DNA from: Amoebophrya sp. A120
Taxonomy: Eukaryota; Sar; Dinophyceae; Syndiniales; Amoebophryaceae
Direction: 5' to 3'
Assembly: GCA_905178155.1 (NCBI GenBank)
Contig: CAJINV010000007.1
Coordinates: 606,358 to 670,357, forward strand
DNA: 64,000 nt
The notes under the pieces are model-generated. The model had not been told where the DNA came from and searched no databases. It saw nothing but the letters and a program-made list of their open reading frames with translations. Both the position numbers and the translations under genes were made by a program. Position 1 is the stretch's first letter. Every line of letters starts with the position of its first letter. Shown in pieces: positions 23,328 through 34,189 of the stretch.

Positions 23328-26300
23328 ATGAACCAGCGGAAGAACCCCTTCGCGGGGGGCGGGCTCGGCGGCCGCGGACAGCACGGAGGTGCCAAACACG
23401 GGAGTCAGCATGACGAAAACCAAAATGACGATGAGAATCAAAACAACCCAGGAGACGGCAGTGGCTCAAACAATTCCGGCAATTTGCTGGCCGAAACGTT
23501 CTATCAACTGCAAAAATGTCTGGGTCTGGAAGGTTGCAACGTGTCATGCTAAATCTGAATCAGGCAAAATAAAAAACTGTGTTGCATAATTGCCAAAAGT
23601 TGTGCACTTTTGACCTAACCGAGAGGCAGTTTCTCATGCAGAATAGGCATTAGAACGGTCTCGCGGAATCTGTCATGCTATGTCCTACATACCAGACGAG
23701 ACCTCATGGGTTATGCGAAATATGCATGACAAACCTGGTGGCAATCTTCCAGACCCAGACATATTTGCAGTTCATACCTTCTCCATCGAAACTCGGTTCA
23801 ATGAGTTCTTCGACTCCCGCCCCGTCATGCTGTCGATGGCCTGTTTGACCGTATTTGTCTTATGGGGTGACGACCTTCGGTTGTACGCGTTTCCGAAAGA
23901 TTACGACCCGGTCTTCTACACCTTTTTCCTCATGGCCTTTCTCATTTTCTTTTTCGAGTTTATGGGGAACACGATCTGCAAGCCGGGTTACAAGGGCGGG
24001 TTCTTCTTCTGGCTGGATTTGATCGCGACATTTAGTTTGCTGATCGACATTCCCTGGGTCCTGGCACTGATCGAGAAGTTAATCGCGAGTAGTTCCGGGC
24101 AGTCGGACGACGAAGAATCGGGTGCAGCGTCGATCTATGCATTGCAAATGTGTCTGGGTCTGGAATGGTGTGAACTTGTGATGCGCATTTCACAACACAC
24201 ACAAATCTCTGATGCGTAGGCAGCAAAAGATGCCCACTTACTGTCACCAAAATGGAGGATTTGTCATGCGGATTCGGCATTGCGGAATCTTCTCGAAACC
24301 TGTGATGCTAGGGCTTCCATGCCAGAGCTTCTGTGTCATGCAAACACAGCACGACAAAACTCTGCAGTCTTCCAGACCCAGACATCCTTGCATTTCATAC
24401 GATCAACTCCACGGTCGCGACGGTGCGAACTGCCCGGGCGGTGCGGCTCGTGCGGTTGATCCGGTTGGTGCGAGTGGTGAAGCTGTGGTCCATGGTACGG
24501 AAGGCGAACGAGTTTTGGGAGTGTCAGGATTGAAATCGTCGAATTTGAAATACTAGTTTGTCATGCATAGAATACAGCCCACAAAGTGCCTGTCTTGCAG
24601 AGTAGGCAAGTGAGGTAGATCGTAAGCTTGTTGAGGGGTAGAAACTGAGCTGCTAAAGTAGGATGACAAAAGGCGTCTTCCTTACCCAAACAGCATGAGA
24701 GAAACTGGATTTCGGCTCTACCCAAATTTGTCATGCGCCACTTGGAAAGTGGGTTACAACTTTCATCCATTTTATGCATATACTTACAAACTTTGTCGGT
24801 TTCAATCCTGACACATCCATACGAATCCCAAACGGACGAGATGCTGCAGCAGCAACAACGGAATGCGCAGAACGCGAAGCAAGCGGCTCTGAAGCGGGTG
24901 GAGGCAAGTCGGTTGGGGAAGTTGTTGTCGGAGATGACGACAAGACGGGTCGTCGTCATGGTACTGATGATGCTCTTCGTCTTACCGTTTCTCGACCCGG
25001 CGGATTTGGACAACTCCAAAGTGTTCGGTCTCTCGCTCCTGTTCTGGTTCGGCCGCAGCTGGTGCGACACGAATCCAAGTGGTGCGACATCTTCAGGTAG
25101 TTCCTCTTCCTCCTCCTCCGCGGCTTCTTCCAGTGACCACTACGGGTGTTCCGAGTTTCAAACGGAAAACTGGCTTTTTCTTGACGGGTGGCGGCTATGA
25201 CCTACTCAAACGTTACAATCTCAAACGTTGCAATAGAGTCTGGAATTTGTTGTCTCGCATAATGAGCATGACAGACTCGCAGACCATTCCACTTTCTGCA
25301 ACACAAATTTCGGCAGATTGTAGTCTGGTTTGGGACTCCGGAACTTGTCATGCGCAGTCCTATGAGACTTGGCTAGATCATGCACTTCTTGCATGACAGA
25401 TTTGCAAGTTCTATTGTAACGTTTGAGATTGTAACGGTTGAGCAGGTCATAGCGGCACCTGGTGTTTTCCTATTCGCAGCTCAGCCGGGACCGCTATGAA
25501 GTGCAAATATGTCTGGGTCTGGATGAAAAGTGGAACTTGTAATGCGTGTCTTGCATTTCTGGAAAATCTTCTGTGTTGCATGTGTAGCAAAAGAGGAGCT
25601 TCCACCTTTGTCATGCAAAAACGAGATTTGTAATGCGTGCTAGGCATCAACCGGCGTCTGAAAAACTTGTCATGCTTGGCTGCCATTGCATTTGCAAGCG
25701 CCTCCGTGAACATGCGCGACTCAGCATCACAGGTTTCCAGACCGAGACAAATTTGCATTTCATAACCGGTACGCAAGCACGACTGCGGACCACCTGAAAC
25801 TGACCGAACCGCTGCTGTGGTATGCATTGCAAATATGTCTGGGACTGGAAGGTTGCAACTTGTGATGCTGTCCTCACATTCCAAAAGGATTGGTAGTGCA
25901 GGAGCAGCAAGAGAAGTCCAGTTTGTGCTACGTGGGGAAGGCATTTCTCATGCGGAATTTTAGAAATCTGTGATGCTAGATCATGCATTACAAGCATCGC
26001 CGGTCATGCGAAGTATGCATGACAAACGTGGCAATCTTCCAGACCCAGACATATTTGCATTTGATATGTGGCTGCGGGTCCCCAATTGGGCGGACGGGGG
26101 GAAGATGAGCGACATCGCGTCGGTATCAATTGCAAAAATGTGGTCTGGGTCTGGAAGAGTCATGCTGCTTTTGCATGACACAGAAGGCCTGCCATGGAAG
26201 TTCTAGGATCACAGGTTTCGAGAAGCTTCCGCAAAAATGCCGAATCCGCATGACAAATCCCCCATTCTGGTGACAGAAAGTGGCCAGCTTTTGCTGCCTG

Positions 26301-29300
26301 TGCATGAAAGATTTTTATGGGTTGTAAAATGCGCATCACAAGTTTGCATTCTTCCGGACCCAGACACTTTTGCATTTGATAGTCGGTGGTAACGGACAAG
26401 GGCTCGTGGTACGAAAACGCGTTCTGCGGCCGGCTGTTTCTGGTCACGAACGGGGACCACTGTCCGCATCGGGAGGACGAACTCGAGGATGTGATTTACA
26501 TTCCCCCAAACACGGAGCAGATGATCATCGCAGTGGCCCGGTTTGACCGGTCGGAGTTTTCGCGGGAACAAGCAGCGGTCTCCATGCTGCAAACGTGTTT
26601 CGTGTGCATTCTCCTCGGTACGATGTCGATTCAGTTTCAGAACGACACGCAGTCACTCGTGATTCGGCCGATCGAAAAGATGGTAAATATCATCAAGCAA
26701 CTAGCGGAGGACCCGCTAGAGCCACCGAATCTTGACGAAGACGGAGAGGAGAATGGGAACGGCAGTGCAAGTTCTATGGGCGGCGGTGGTGGCGGCTCTG
26801 GTGGGGGAGCAGGGGGGAATAGCGGTGATGGGAAAAATATCGTGTGCAAAAGTATCGCATTCGTATTGCAGTCGTGCATTATAAATCTTTTTCTTAAAGG
26901 TAAATCCGCATATCAAATTCCATTACTCATGCTGAGGAAATTTGTAATGCATTCATACGAGTACGATACTTTTGCAGTTCATAAAAGAGAAGAAGAAGAA
27001 AAATAAGGGGCCACAGCTGGAAACCACGATGCTTGAGAACACCATTTTGAAAATCGGCGGATTGTTGCAGGTACAGAAGTTCTTACGTTTTTGAAGATGT
27101 CTGCACGCATGATTGGCGCAAGGAGGTGATCACGATCAGTACCTAGACCCGTAAAGAGAGCATGCGCATGAAAATGATCCCTCCCCAAGTAGTTCCTGCT
27201 TCTTTCTTTCGAGAGCCGCTATAGAAATCACCTCGAAATTTTACTTTACTTAGGTTGGTTTCGGCGAGGCCGGTGCACAGATCATCGGGAAGAACATGTC
27301 ATCCGGCGACGGCGAGCTGAATATCATGATGCCGGGGTCGAAAGTGGAGTCCATTTTTGGTTTCGTGGATATCCGGCAGTTCACCGACACGACAGAGTGT
27401 TTGGAGGAAGACGTCATGGTGTTTGTCAACTCCATATCAAATGTAAAAATGTCTGGGTCTGGAGGAATGCCACTTGTTATGCTGCATTTGGATTCCAGAA
27501 AAATCTGTATTGCATGAGTACCAAAAGGAATGTAATTTTTGCTACACGGAGAGGGCATATGTCATGCGCAATAGGCATCAAGAAGCTCTGAAAAAATCTG
27601 TGATGCTAGGGCATGCATCACAGACATCAGGGCTCATGCAAAACGTGCATGACAAGTGTCAGAATGTTCCAGATCCAGACATTTTTACAGTTGATACTCC
27701 ATCGGCTACATTGTGCACAAGTGCGTCCACCGCTGGTCTGGGGTGGCGAACAAAAACATCGTACTCAGACGAAAAGATCTCCCCTCCCCATACTGAAAGC
27801 GCATCCGTGTGAAAATCTGTGATGCAGATCTGTGGCCACAAATCCTGTCTGTCTTGCAAGAAGGCAAACCCAGAGAGTCCGCCGCATTATGCAGGCGGTT
27901 TGTGATGCTGGTCGGCTTACAGCGTCGACATCTGTCATGCCAGTCTCCTACATCAAAACCTTGCGACTCCGGCTTGGCATATGCCTGCAGTCCTCTCCTG
28001 CAAGACAAATTTGTGTACGGAAATGCAGCATGAGAAACTTCGTTTTGATATCGGGAGGGGGGATTTTTCCTTTTGGTACATCGGGGACGCCTTCCTCGTG
28101 CTGTGGAAGATTCCGGACCGGAACAGTTTCGGGTCAAATGGAGGGAGTAGTGGTGGGCTGTTCGGGTCCCACGGCTCGGCGGGGAGCAGCCAGCTGCAGG
28201 TAGCCGACATTGCGGACCGGAGTTTGGTAACCACTGCAAAAGTATCGTACTCGTAGAACCTAATCCCAACACTGTGTGCTGCTGACAATATTATGTCCTC
28301 CCTACTGAATCCAGATCAGCATCACAAATTCTTCTATTAGTATTTACATTGCTTGACTTCCGGGTTCTGGTACGGCATACCCCCGGCGAGAGGTGACCTT
28401 GACAGGTGACCTCGACAGGTGACCGTGACAGGTGACCTCGACAGGTGACCTTGACAGGTGACCTTGACAGGTGACCTCGACAGGTGACCCGGACAGGTGG
28501 CCACGACAGGCGACGACGACAGGCGAAGCGAGAGGTGAAACGAGAGGCGACGCGACAGGCGAGGAAAGAGGATAAATCACAGCTGAGGCCAACACCTACG
28601 CGCGTTTCGTTCTTGACGTGAAAAGCAAATATTTGCGACGCAGAAAATGAAAAAGATAAAAGGGCAAAGACACAAAGAACTGGCCCCACACACAAAGACG
28701 TTTCTGCGTCGCCATGAAAAAATAAAAAAGCGCTTACTTCTGCAACCAATGCACGCCCGGGAGACCGTCTCCCGGAGACGGCTGCTTACTTCGCCTCCGG
28801 AATCGGGAATGAGTTGCGCATCAATATTAGAGAACTTCTCTTCAGCAGCCGGGCAGAGATATCGCCTTTGCTTCTATTTCATTTTTGTCTTGCAAAATGC
28901 AGGCACCTAATTCATCCTTTTGTTTTGCCAATAGCGCACTAAGCCACCATGCGCGCGCCTGGTGTGAGGCGAGGGGCGGACGCTGTCCGCCCCGAAGGCG
29001 AACACCCTTTCCCCACTAGCGCCACTAGGGACGGGCACAAGGCCCCAGCGTGGGGACCCTGTCCCCACGCGTGGGTCTTGTTTTTCATGCTGCGCAAATT
29101 TGTCATTCGGTGCTGGCTACTAGAACTATCCAGTGCGACACTTTTGCAAAAATGCATATTTGTTCGCGTTTCTCAAAATCATCGCTGAGGCAAAGCGGTC
29201 CGAGCGCATCAAGTCCTTCGCGAGTCACCCCCGGATCATCCAGAAATTTGGCAAAAACTGTATAACCTGCTCAGGTGTTACAATCTCAAGCGTTACAATA

Positions 29301-32300
29301 GAATATGGAAATCTGTCATGCAAGAAATGCATTATCTACTTAGCCAACTCTCGCAGGATTGCGCATGACAAGTTCTGGAGTCCCAAACCGCGCTGCAATT
29401 ATCTGGCGTAGTTTGTATTGCGGAAAGTGGAACGCTGTCCGAGTCTGTCATGCTCATTGTGCAATACAAAACCCGGACTGTATTGCAACGTTTGAGATTG
29501 CAACGTTTGAGCAGGTCATAAACTGCGAGGTCTGCCGGTTTGGGCTTGGGCTGCACGTCGGGTGGGCGATCGAAGGTCCAATATCCTGTGTAAAAACGCC
29601 CTTACCCCAAAGTTAAGTTGGGAATTTGGCAAGACAAGTCGACCATCTTTGGGACTCACGCATAGCAAGTTCTTTGGCTTCTACGCAGTGCAGTCGTGCC
29701 TAGCTAGGTCAAACGCATCACAGATCCAGTCTGGCACCCTGATTAGCGCATGACAGGTTTTTCCCAGATGCCACTAGGTAATGCCTCTCATAGAGTGAGC
29801 GGCATGACACACATTCTGAGCATGCAGATCTGCATGACAGCTATTGGGTGGGGAAGTTTCTCCTCAGGGTATCCAATCGGCAGTGACTACAAAATCGACG
29901 CGAGTTACCTGAGTCCGCACGTGAATATCACGATGTCGCTGGAGGCCTGGACGAAGATTTACCTGGTGAATCTGCTCCTGTCCGAGCCACTGTACCTCTT
30001 CCTGTCGCTGAAGGCCAAACAACGGTGTCGGAAGATCGACATGGTGAGCATTTCGACGGACATATGCAATGCAAAAGCATCGTACTAGTACAAATTGCAT
30101 TACAAAGTAGCCCACCATTACAAATTGAATTTGTAATGCTGATTTACCCTGAGAAAGAGATTTGTAATGCATAAATGCAATTAGAATTACTACGAGTGCG
30201 ATACTTTTGCACAGGATAGGACAATGCTAGTAGCAACGCGACAGTGGTCTTGTCCACTTCTACTTCCGGAGCAGGAACGAGCTCGTCAGGTACCGGTGGC
30301 GGCGCCCAGGACGCGGGTGGCGAGGGCGGAAGTGGTCTTGCTGGATCTGTTACGAGTCTCGGCGCAGGAGGAGCAAGTGCGGCTCCGACTAGAACCGCAT
30401 ATCACAGGAAAAAAGTGTTACAGTTACACATCTCTTGGAACTTCTGCATCACAAATTTGCTCTGCATGCCGAAGAAAACTTGTAATGCGCAGACCATAAG
30501 GGAAAACACGAATGGAATGAGGCTGGCAATTGTTTCCTGCATGACAGAGGTTGTCTGTCTTGCTTGTCTCGCATGAGAGTGTGTAACTGTAACACTTTTT
30601 TCTCACGATACCGCGGGCGCGCTGTTAAGTAGTTCCGGTTCGGTGTTACTGGCATCTGGTGGCGCTGTATCAAGTGCAAATATGTCTGGGTCTGGAAGGT
30701 TGGAACTTGTGATGCTAACTTTGGACTCTAAAAAAAACTGTATTGCATGACCAGCAAGAGGAGTCTAGTTATTTGCGCTACGCGGGGAGGGCGTTTGTCG
30801 TGCGGCGTAGGCATCAGGAAGCCCTCTAGAAATCTGTGATGCTAGGTCGTGCATTACAGACGTCCTGGGTCATGCAAAACATGCATGACAAGTCTCAGAA
30901 TCTTCCAGACCCAGACATATTTGCATTTGATACGCTGGCGCGTCGCACGGGGCCGGGTCGTCAAGCACCAATGGGAAGCCGTTTGGGCTGTACACCTTTC
31001 CCATGGATGTCACCAACTGCGTCGCCACCACGCCGTATCAATTTCTCGAGCAGCACCGGTCGCCGGGCGACGTGTGGAAACCGGAATCATTGTCCGAGAA
31101 TGTCTATCAAATGCAGCTCAATATGTCGGAGTCTGGAAGAATGCAACCTGTGATGCTAAGTTTGGAATCTAAAAAAATCTGTAAATGCATGAGCAGCAAT
31201 AAAAGGAGTCGACTTGTTTTTGCTACGCGGCGAGGGCGTTTCTCATCATGCGGGATAGGCATCAAGAAGATGCCCGCAAAAAATCTGTGATGCTGCTGCA
31301 TACACCACAGACATCATGGGTGGTCATGCAAGGTGTGCATTTGACAAACCTTGCATCCCTCTAGTGACCACATTCATATTTGCAAAACTGCATAATGTCA
31401 ACACGGATGTTATAGAGATGCGCGACGGGGTGGAGTTTTTGTTCCTGATCGACAAAGTATGACAGTGCACATAGCTGCCCCTCCCCCTCATTCGTATAGC
31501 ATGAACGGCAATACAAGCATCAGCAAGAGTGCCGGTTTTGCATGACAGATTTGCACCGGAGTATAGTGCTATTTGGGCTAGTGCCAGAACTTGTCATGCA
31601 TAATAGTGACAGGAGGGAAAGCGTGGATTTGGTAGTTTGCATGAGAAATGAGAACGAGTGGGAGTTGTGCACTTTCATACAAAGACGTGCATCTGCTGCA
31701 GAAAAACGTTCCGGGTTTTGATCCAGACCTGCTGCAAGTCAACTGCTCTACGCAGCTGGAGGTGAAAGCGAAACAGAGAATATGCAAACAAAAAAAGTGT
31801 TACAGTTACACATTGTGTTGCGGCAAGCCCTGTCATGCCGGATATGCACAAGAACACAATTTCATGAGTGTTTTCCCTTGTGATCTCTGTCATGCAAGGC
31901 AAGTTCGTCTTAGTGAGCCGAAGGCACTACAAATGTGTAAACTGTAACACTTTTTTTGTGCGACAGCGCAAAGCGCTCAGCTACTACCTCGCGGGCGATT
32001 GGCGCTTGGCCAGGGAGTATTACGAGGATTTGCTCGGGAATAGTAATTCCCAGTCAGGAACAACAGCAAATAAGGGAAAAAATAATCCTGATGGAGGTAC
32101 TAGTGGTAAAAACACTTCTTCAGCATCCCAAGCCGGTGGTGGAATGATGTCAGATGGCGACCAAAATAAACAAGCACCGGGAGTTGTAGATTCTGAGAAT
32201 GAGGATGCCAGTGACGCAATCTCCAAGTCTACGCTTTCCAATGTGACCGTGAGCACCGCCGGTACGCTTGGAACAACAACGACGACGACAACGGCGGCTT

Positions 32301-32554
32301 TGAATCTAAATCAAAACAACAAAAAAGACCACGACGGCGTAGGACCACGAACAAATAGTAGTAGAAACAAGGGGGAGCAGCCGAACAATAATGCGAAAAC
32401 CACGACTGGCACTGGGGTGGATACCTGCGCTCAAGTGGTTTACGAGTACATGAAATCGTTCGAGTTCGTATCTAGATGGAGACCAGTTCATCTCGCATCC
32501 ACTTGGTGTCATTGTGTCAGTGCAATAACCGTTGCGTTTGGCATGATGCGCTAA
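23328..32554 (+). CDS. Voltage-sensor domain fused to class III nucleotidyl cyclase, 1180 residues, 21 exons
   Basis: Exons sum to 3543 nt. Residues 1-58 are Gly/Asn-rich. S1-S3 are hydrophobic (MLSMACLTVFVLWGDDLRLY; FFLMAFLIFFFEFMGN; FWLDLIATFSLLIDIPWVLA). S4 is VRTARAVRLVRLIRLVRVVK: Arg/Lys at every third position, a textbook voltage sensor. A further span (about 252-268), an extracytoplasmic domain and another span (about 446-462) lead to a HAMP-like linker (RPIEKMVNIIKQLAEDP). The cyclase follows: metal-binding Asp in IFGFVDIRQFTDTTE (about 601), HRWSGVANKN, second Asp in IGDAFLVLW (about 645), GLGLHVGWAIEGPIGSDYKI, then VNITMSLE, where class III enzymes usually have VNxxxRLE; the catalytic Arg appears to be Ser. 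A Ser/Gly insert (about 800-880) precedes GKPFGLYTFPMD; an Asn/Thr-rich tail ends the protein. Channel-type cyclase fusions are known in ciliates and apicomplexans. Likely membrane-potential-regulated cAMP (or cGMP) synthesis; the substrate is not settled. Confidence 0.88.
23502..23778 (+). mobile_element. Introner IE-A in cyclase gene
   Basis: Starts TATCAACTGCAAAAATGTC. DR TTC at 23499-23501 and 23779-23781. Joins NLLAETF to SIETRFNEFF. Confidence 0.85.
24136..24399 (+). mobile_element. Introner IE-A just before the S4 exon
   Basis: Starts TATGCATTGCAAATGTGTC and ends CCTTGCATTTCATA. DR CGATC at 24131-24135 and 24400-24404. Joins SGAAS to INSTVATVRTARAV, so correct removal is needed to make the voltage sensor. 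Confidence 0.88.
24513..24820 (+). mobile_element. Introner IE-F in cyclase gene
   Basis: TIRs GTGTCAGGATTGAAATCGTC and CGGTTTCAATCCTGACACA. DR ACGAG/ACGAA (24508-24512, 24821-24825). Joins VRKANE to SQTDEMLQQQQ. Confidence 0.8.
25196..25451 (+). mobile_element. Introner IE-E in cyclase gene
   Basis: TIRs TATGACCTACTCAAACGTTA and GGTTGAGCAGGTCATA. DR GCGGC at 25191-25195 and 25452-25456. Joins FLDGWR to HLVFSYSQ. Confidence 0.88.
25495..25764 (+). mobile_element. Introner IE-A in cyclase gene
   Basis: Starts TATGAAGTGCAAATATGTC and ends ATTTGCATTTCATA. DR ACCGC/ACCGG (25490-25494, 25765-25769). Leaves a 38-nt exon upstream (25457-25494). Confidence 0.85.
25821..26066 (+). mobile_element. 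Introner IE-A in cyclase gene
   Basis: Starts TATGCATTGCAAATATGTC and ends TTTGATA. DR TGTGG at 25816-25820 and 26067-26071. Joins LTEPLLW to LRVPNWADGG. The upstream exon is 51 nt. Confidence 0.85.
26124..26381 (+). mobile_element. Introner IE-A, inverted orientation, in cyclase gene
   Basis: TIRs present; DR GTCGG at 26119-26123 and 26382-26386. The interior is the reverse complement of the type at 24136 in the same gene. Joins MSDIAS to VVTDKGSWYE. Confidence 0.85.
26838..26982 (+). mobile_element. Introner IE-B in cyclase gene
   Basis: 145 bp. TIRs contain GTGCAAAAGTATCGCATTCG and CGAGTACGATACTTTTGCAG. The DR is an A-run, so the exact edge is ambiguous by a few bases, but the frame is preserved (GDGKKKEKKKK to NKGPQLETT). 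Confidence 0.8.
27071..27253 (+). other. Spliceosomal GT-AG intron in cyclase gene
   Basis: GTACAGAAG at 27071 and a pyrimidine-rich end TTTACTTAG at 27253; phase 0. Joins KIGGLLQ to VGFGEAGAQII at the start of the catalytic domain. No TIRs or DRs. It is the only ordinary intron among the 20 of this gene. Confidence 0.85.
27435..27696 (+). mobile_element. Introner IE-A in cyclase gene
   Basis: Starts TATCAAATGTAAAAATGTC and ends TTTTTACAGTTGATA. DR CTCCA at 27430-27434 and 27697-27701. Joins VMVFVNSI to GYIVHKCVHRW. Confidence 0.88.
27762..28078 (+). mobile_element. Introner IE-G in cyclase gene
   Basis: TIRs AAAGATCTCCCCTCCCCATA and GGGAGGGGGGATTTTTCC. DR CATCG at 27757-27761 and 28079-28083. 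It sits inside the metal-binding motif and joins NKNI to GDAFLVLW. Confidence 0.85.
28227..29158 (+). mobile_element. Introner IE-B enlarged to 932 bp
   Basis: The 5' TIR is ACTGCAAAAGTATCGTACTC; the 3' TIR is worn (CCAGTGCGACACTTTTGCA). DR TTTG at 28223-28226 and 29159-29162. Usual IE-B length is about 150 bp, so about 750 bp of foreign sequence (about 28340-29085) has entered. Joins DRSL to FAFLKIIAEAKRS. Confidence 0.7.
28390..28560. repeat. 13-bp minisatellite
   Basis: GGTGACCTCGACA-type units are repeated about a dozen times, decaying toward the 3' end (GGCGACGCGACA). It lies inside the enlarged introner. Confidence 0.85.
29261..29520 (+). mobile_element. Introner IE-E in cyclase gene
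   Basis: TIRs TATAACCTGCTCAGGTGTTA and GTTTGAGCAGGTCATA. DR AACTG at 29256-29260 and 29521-29525. Joins IQKFGKN to CEVCRFGLGLH. Confidence 0.88.
29583..29871 (+). mobile_element. Introner IE-H in cyclase gene
   Basis: Begins ATCCTGTGTAAAAACGCCC; the 3' side GGGTGGGGAAGTTTCTCCTC is diverged. DR TCCAAT at 29577-29582 and 29872-29877. Joins GWAIEGPI to GSDYKIDASYL. Confidence 0.8.
30063..30218 (+). mobile_element. Introner IE-B in cyclase gene
   Basis: TIRs TGCAAAAGCATCGTACTAGT and CGAGTGCGATACTTTTGCA. DR GGACA at 30058-30062 and 30219-30223. Joins MVSISTD to NASSNATVV. Confidence 0.85.
30399..30610 (+). mobile_element. Introner IE-D in cyclase gene
   Basis: TIRs CAGGAAAAAAGTGTTACAGT and GTAACACTTTTTTCTCACGA. 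DR CCGC at 30395-30398 and 30611-30614. Lies in the Ser/Gly-rich insert and joins APTRTA to GALLSSSG. Confidence 0.85.
30668..30932 (+). mobile_element. Introner IE-A in cyclase gene
   Basis: Starts TATCAAGTGCAAATATGTC. DR CGCTG at 30663-30667 and 30933-30937. Joins LASGGA to GASHGAGSSST. Confidence 0.85.
31105..31394 (+). mobile_element. Introner IE-A with worn 3' TIR
   Basis: The 5' TIR carries small insertions (TATCAAATGCAGCTCAATAT); the 3' TIR is badly eroded (CTCTAGTGACCACATTCATA). DR ATGTC at 31100-31104 and 31395-31399. Joins ESLSENV to NTDVIEMRDG. Confidence 0.8.
31458..31679 (+). mobile_element. Introner IE-C in cyclase gene
   Basis: Starts TATGACAGTGCACATAGC and ends GGAGTTGTGCACTTTCATA. 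DR CAAAG at 31453-31457 and 31680-31684. Joins FLFLIDK to DVHLLQKNV. Confidence 0.85.
31777..31962 (+). mobile_element. Introner IE-D in cyclase gene
   Basis: TIRs AAAAAAAGTGTTACAGTTAC and GTAACACTTTTTTTGTGCG. DR ACAG at 31773-31776 and 31963-31966. Joins EVKAKQ to RKALSYYLAGDW. Confidence 0.82.
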
Positions 32555-34020
32555 TGTCGGCTTCTCAGATTCAGGATCAGTATCCAGTTACATGCGGCAC
32601 AGCTACACTGTTTGCTATGACATATAGACCATTATGCGAGACGTCGCTTGATTCGTGTTGAACTTGAAAGCTGGCAGGACTCCACGCAAGACGGCTATGC
32701 GATCGTGAGAAAACGGCGCCAGGCCTGACCCCAACAAAAGAAGGGCACTGGCAGCGGCTTCTCCCACAGGCTGGGCGCACTGTTCATGGCCCCCCGCTTG
32801 CTTGGCTCGCCTCGCCTGACACTCACAAACGACACGTAGGACGACCCGGCTATCGCGCACTTGCATACACCTGCCAAAGCCCCCGCTAAAGATTGCAGGC
32901 CACTGCCTCCGGGGGTGCTTGGGTTGGCTAATTTGCCTCCTTGGCAGGTCGCGTCCTGAGGGGGCGGGCACACTGATGCCGGTGTGCTGCCCCAAAGAGC
33001 CGAACCAGCGGCGCCACTTTTCTAAAAGTCGCGGCCCCGGGCCTCCGCGGATTCTTGGGATTCTTGGAAGAAACACGCACCCGCGGGACCCCTAAAAGGG
33101 GTTTTTTCCGGAACCCTTGTAGCAGTGGGGGAAGCTTCCAAAAGTAGTGCTTTTGGGTACCCCTCCCGGAGGGTCCTCGGAAAGGCTCGCGCATCACGGA
33201 AAACCTTCCGTCTTAGAAGCCCCGGGCACATATTTCCATAGGGGCGCAGGCCTTCCCCGACTGCTTCTGGGCGATGCTGGCATAGGCCCAAAGACCTGCC
33301 CGCGCTAGAGGTAGGCAGCAAAAGGCGCAGGCCGCCGGTGCCTACCCCTGGTTCGCCTTTTTCCAGTGCGCCCGCCTCCTGCAGTTTGTGTCGGCTAAAT
33401 CATGGCGCAAAACACTACGGCCTTGAAAACTCCCCACACCAAAGACACTAGCGGCTATTGTTATGGATGCACTGCCGCCTGCAGGCTTCGCGCGGTGAAG
33501 TTGTGCCGCATGTGGCTGCGCTACTGAAGCGCGGCCCGCCTGGTTCGGCGCCCACTGCTTTATGCAAAAGCAGGTATGCGTTCGCGCACAGGGAGGGCGC
33601 ATCCGCAAAGCCTTCGCCACGAACGCGGGCGCGCCGAGTCGATGGGAAACCAAAAACGCGGCCCAATGTTGCGCGGCATCGTCGAGGTTTGCCCAACCTG
33701 TGCAAGGCCTCTACTTGCTCGAAGTGTGCCCGCGCGGCGGGGCATGCGCATCACCAACACATAGGGGCGCGCCCCTTGGTGCACTTCGGGACGCCGTGGC
33801 GCCTCGCCAACAGCGAATGCCACGCGGCGGGCCCTCCACGAAGTGGGTCCCGGAGGAGCTTGACGTGGCCAGCCTCCAAGCTGATAGACACAGGCCCTGT
33901 GGGAACGGGGCGCGATGTCTTCGAGTGTCGCCCAAGTGCTCGGAACCCAAATCGTCATGCGAAAAAAAATGCATATCAAAATTTTCAGCATACTTGAAAA
34001 AAGCGTCGTTGACGCCACCA
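32555..34020. other. GC-rich non-genic region
   Basis: After the cyclase stop the sequence is GC-rich, with many small inverted repeats (for example 33085-33115 and 33155-33180). Several frames stay open on both strands at once (33458-33997 plus, 33560-34273 minus), as GC-rich DNA allows; none resembles a protein I know. It lies between the first two copies of a 41-bp repeat. Confidence 0.4.
32631..32671 (+). repeat. 41-bp dispersed repeat, copy 1
   Basis: Starts ATTATGCGAGACGTCGCTTG; near-identical to copies at 34023 and 35208. Confidence 0.85.
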
Positions 34021-34022
34021 TA

Positions 34023-34063
34023 ATTATGCGAGACGTCGCTTGCTTCGTGTTGAACTTGAAAGC
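34023..34063 (+). repeat. 41-bp dispersed repeat, copy 2
   Basis: Same orientation as copy 1, with one base change (position 21, A to C). Sequence before and after the block is unrelated to the other copies. Confidence 0.85.
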
Positions 34064-34189
34064 AAATTCATTGCCAATTATCATGCTGGCGATTTGTATA
34101 CGCAGAAACGAACAAGGACAAAGGAAAGCGCTCCCTTTGTCCTTCGAAGGTTCCAGCTGCCGCTCGTGGGAGAACAAAAAAGCTGTAAC

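Noticed and set aside
24182-24190. GT-AG reading of the introner introns
   Set aside because: For most elements no GT and AG pair near the ends keeps the frame, whereas removal of element plus one direct repeat does so consistently.
24032-24280. Minus-strand frames within introners (here and at most IE-A copies) as small genes
   Set aside because: Near-identical peptides recur wherever the element occurs; they are element sequence, not separate genes.
28390-28560. CRISPR-like repeat array
   Set aside because: Units of 13 bp are contiguous with no spacers; it is a minisatellite inside an intron.
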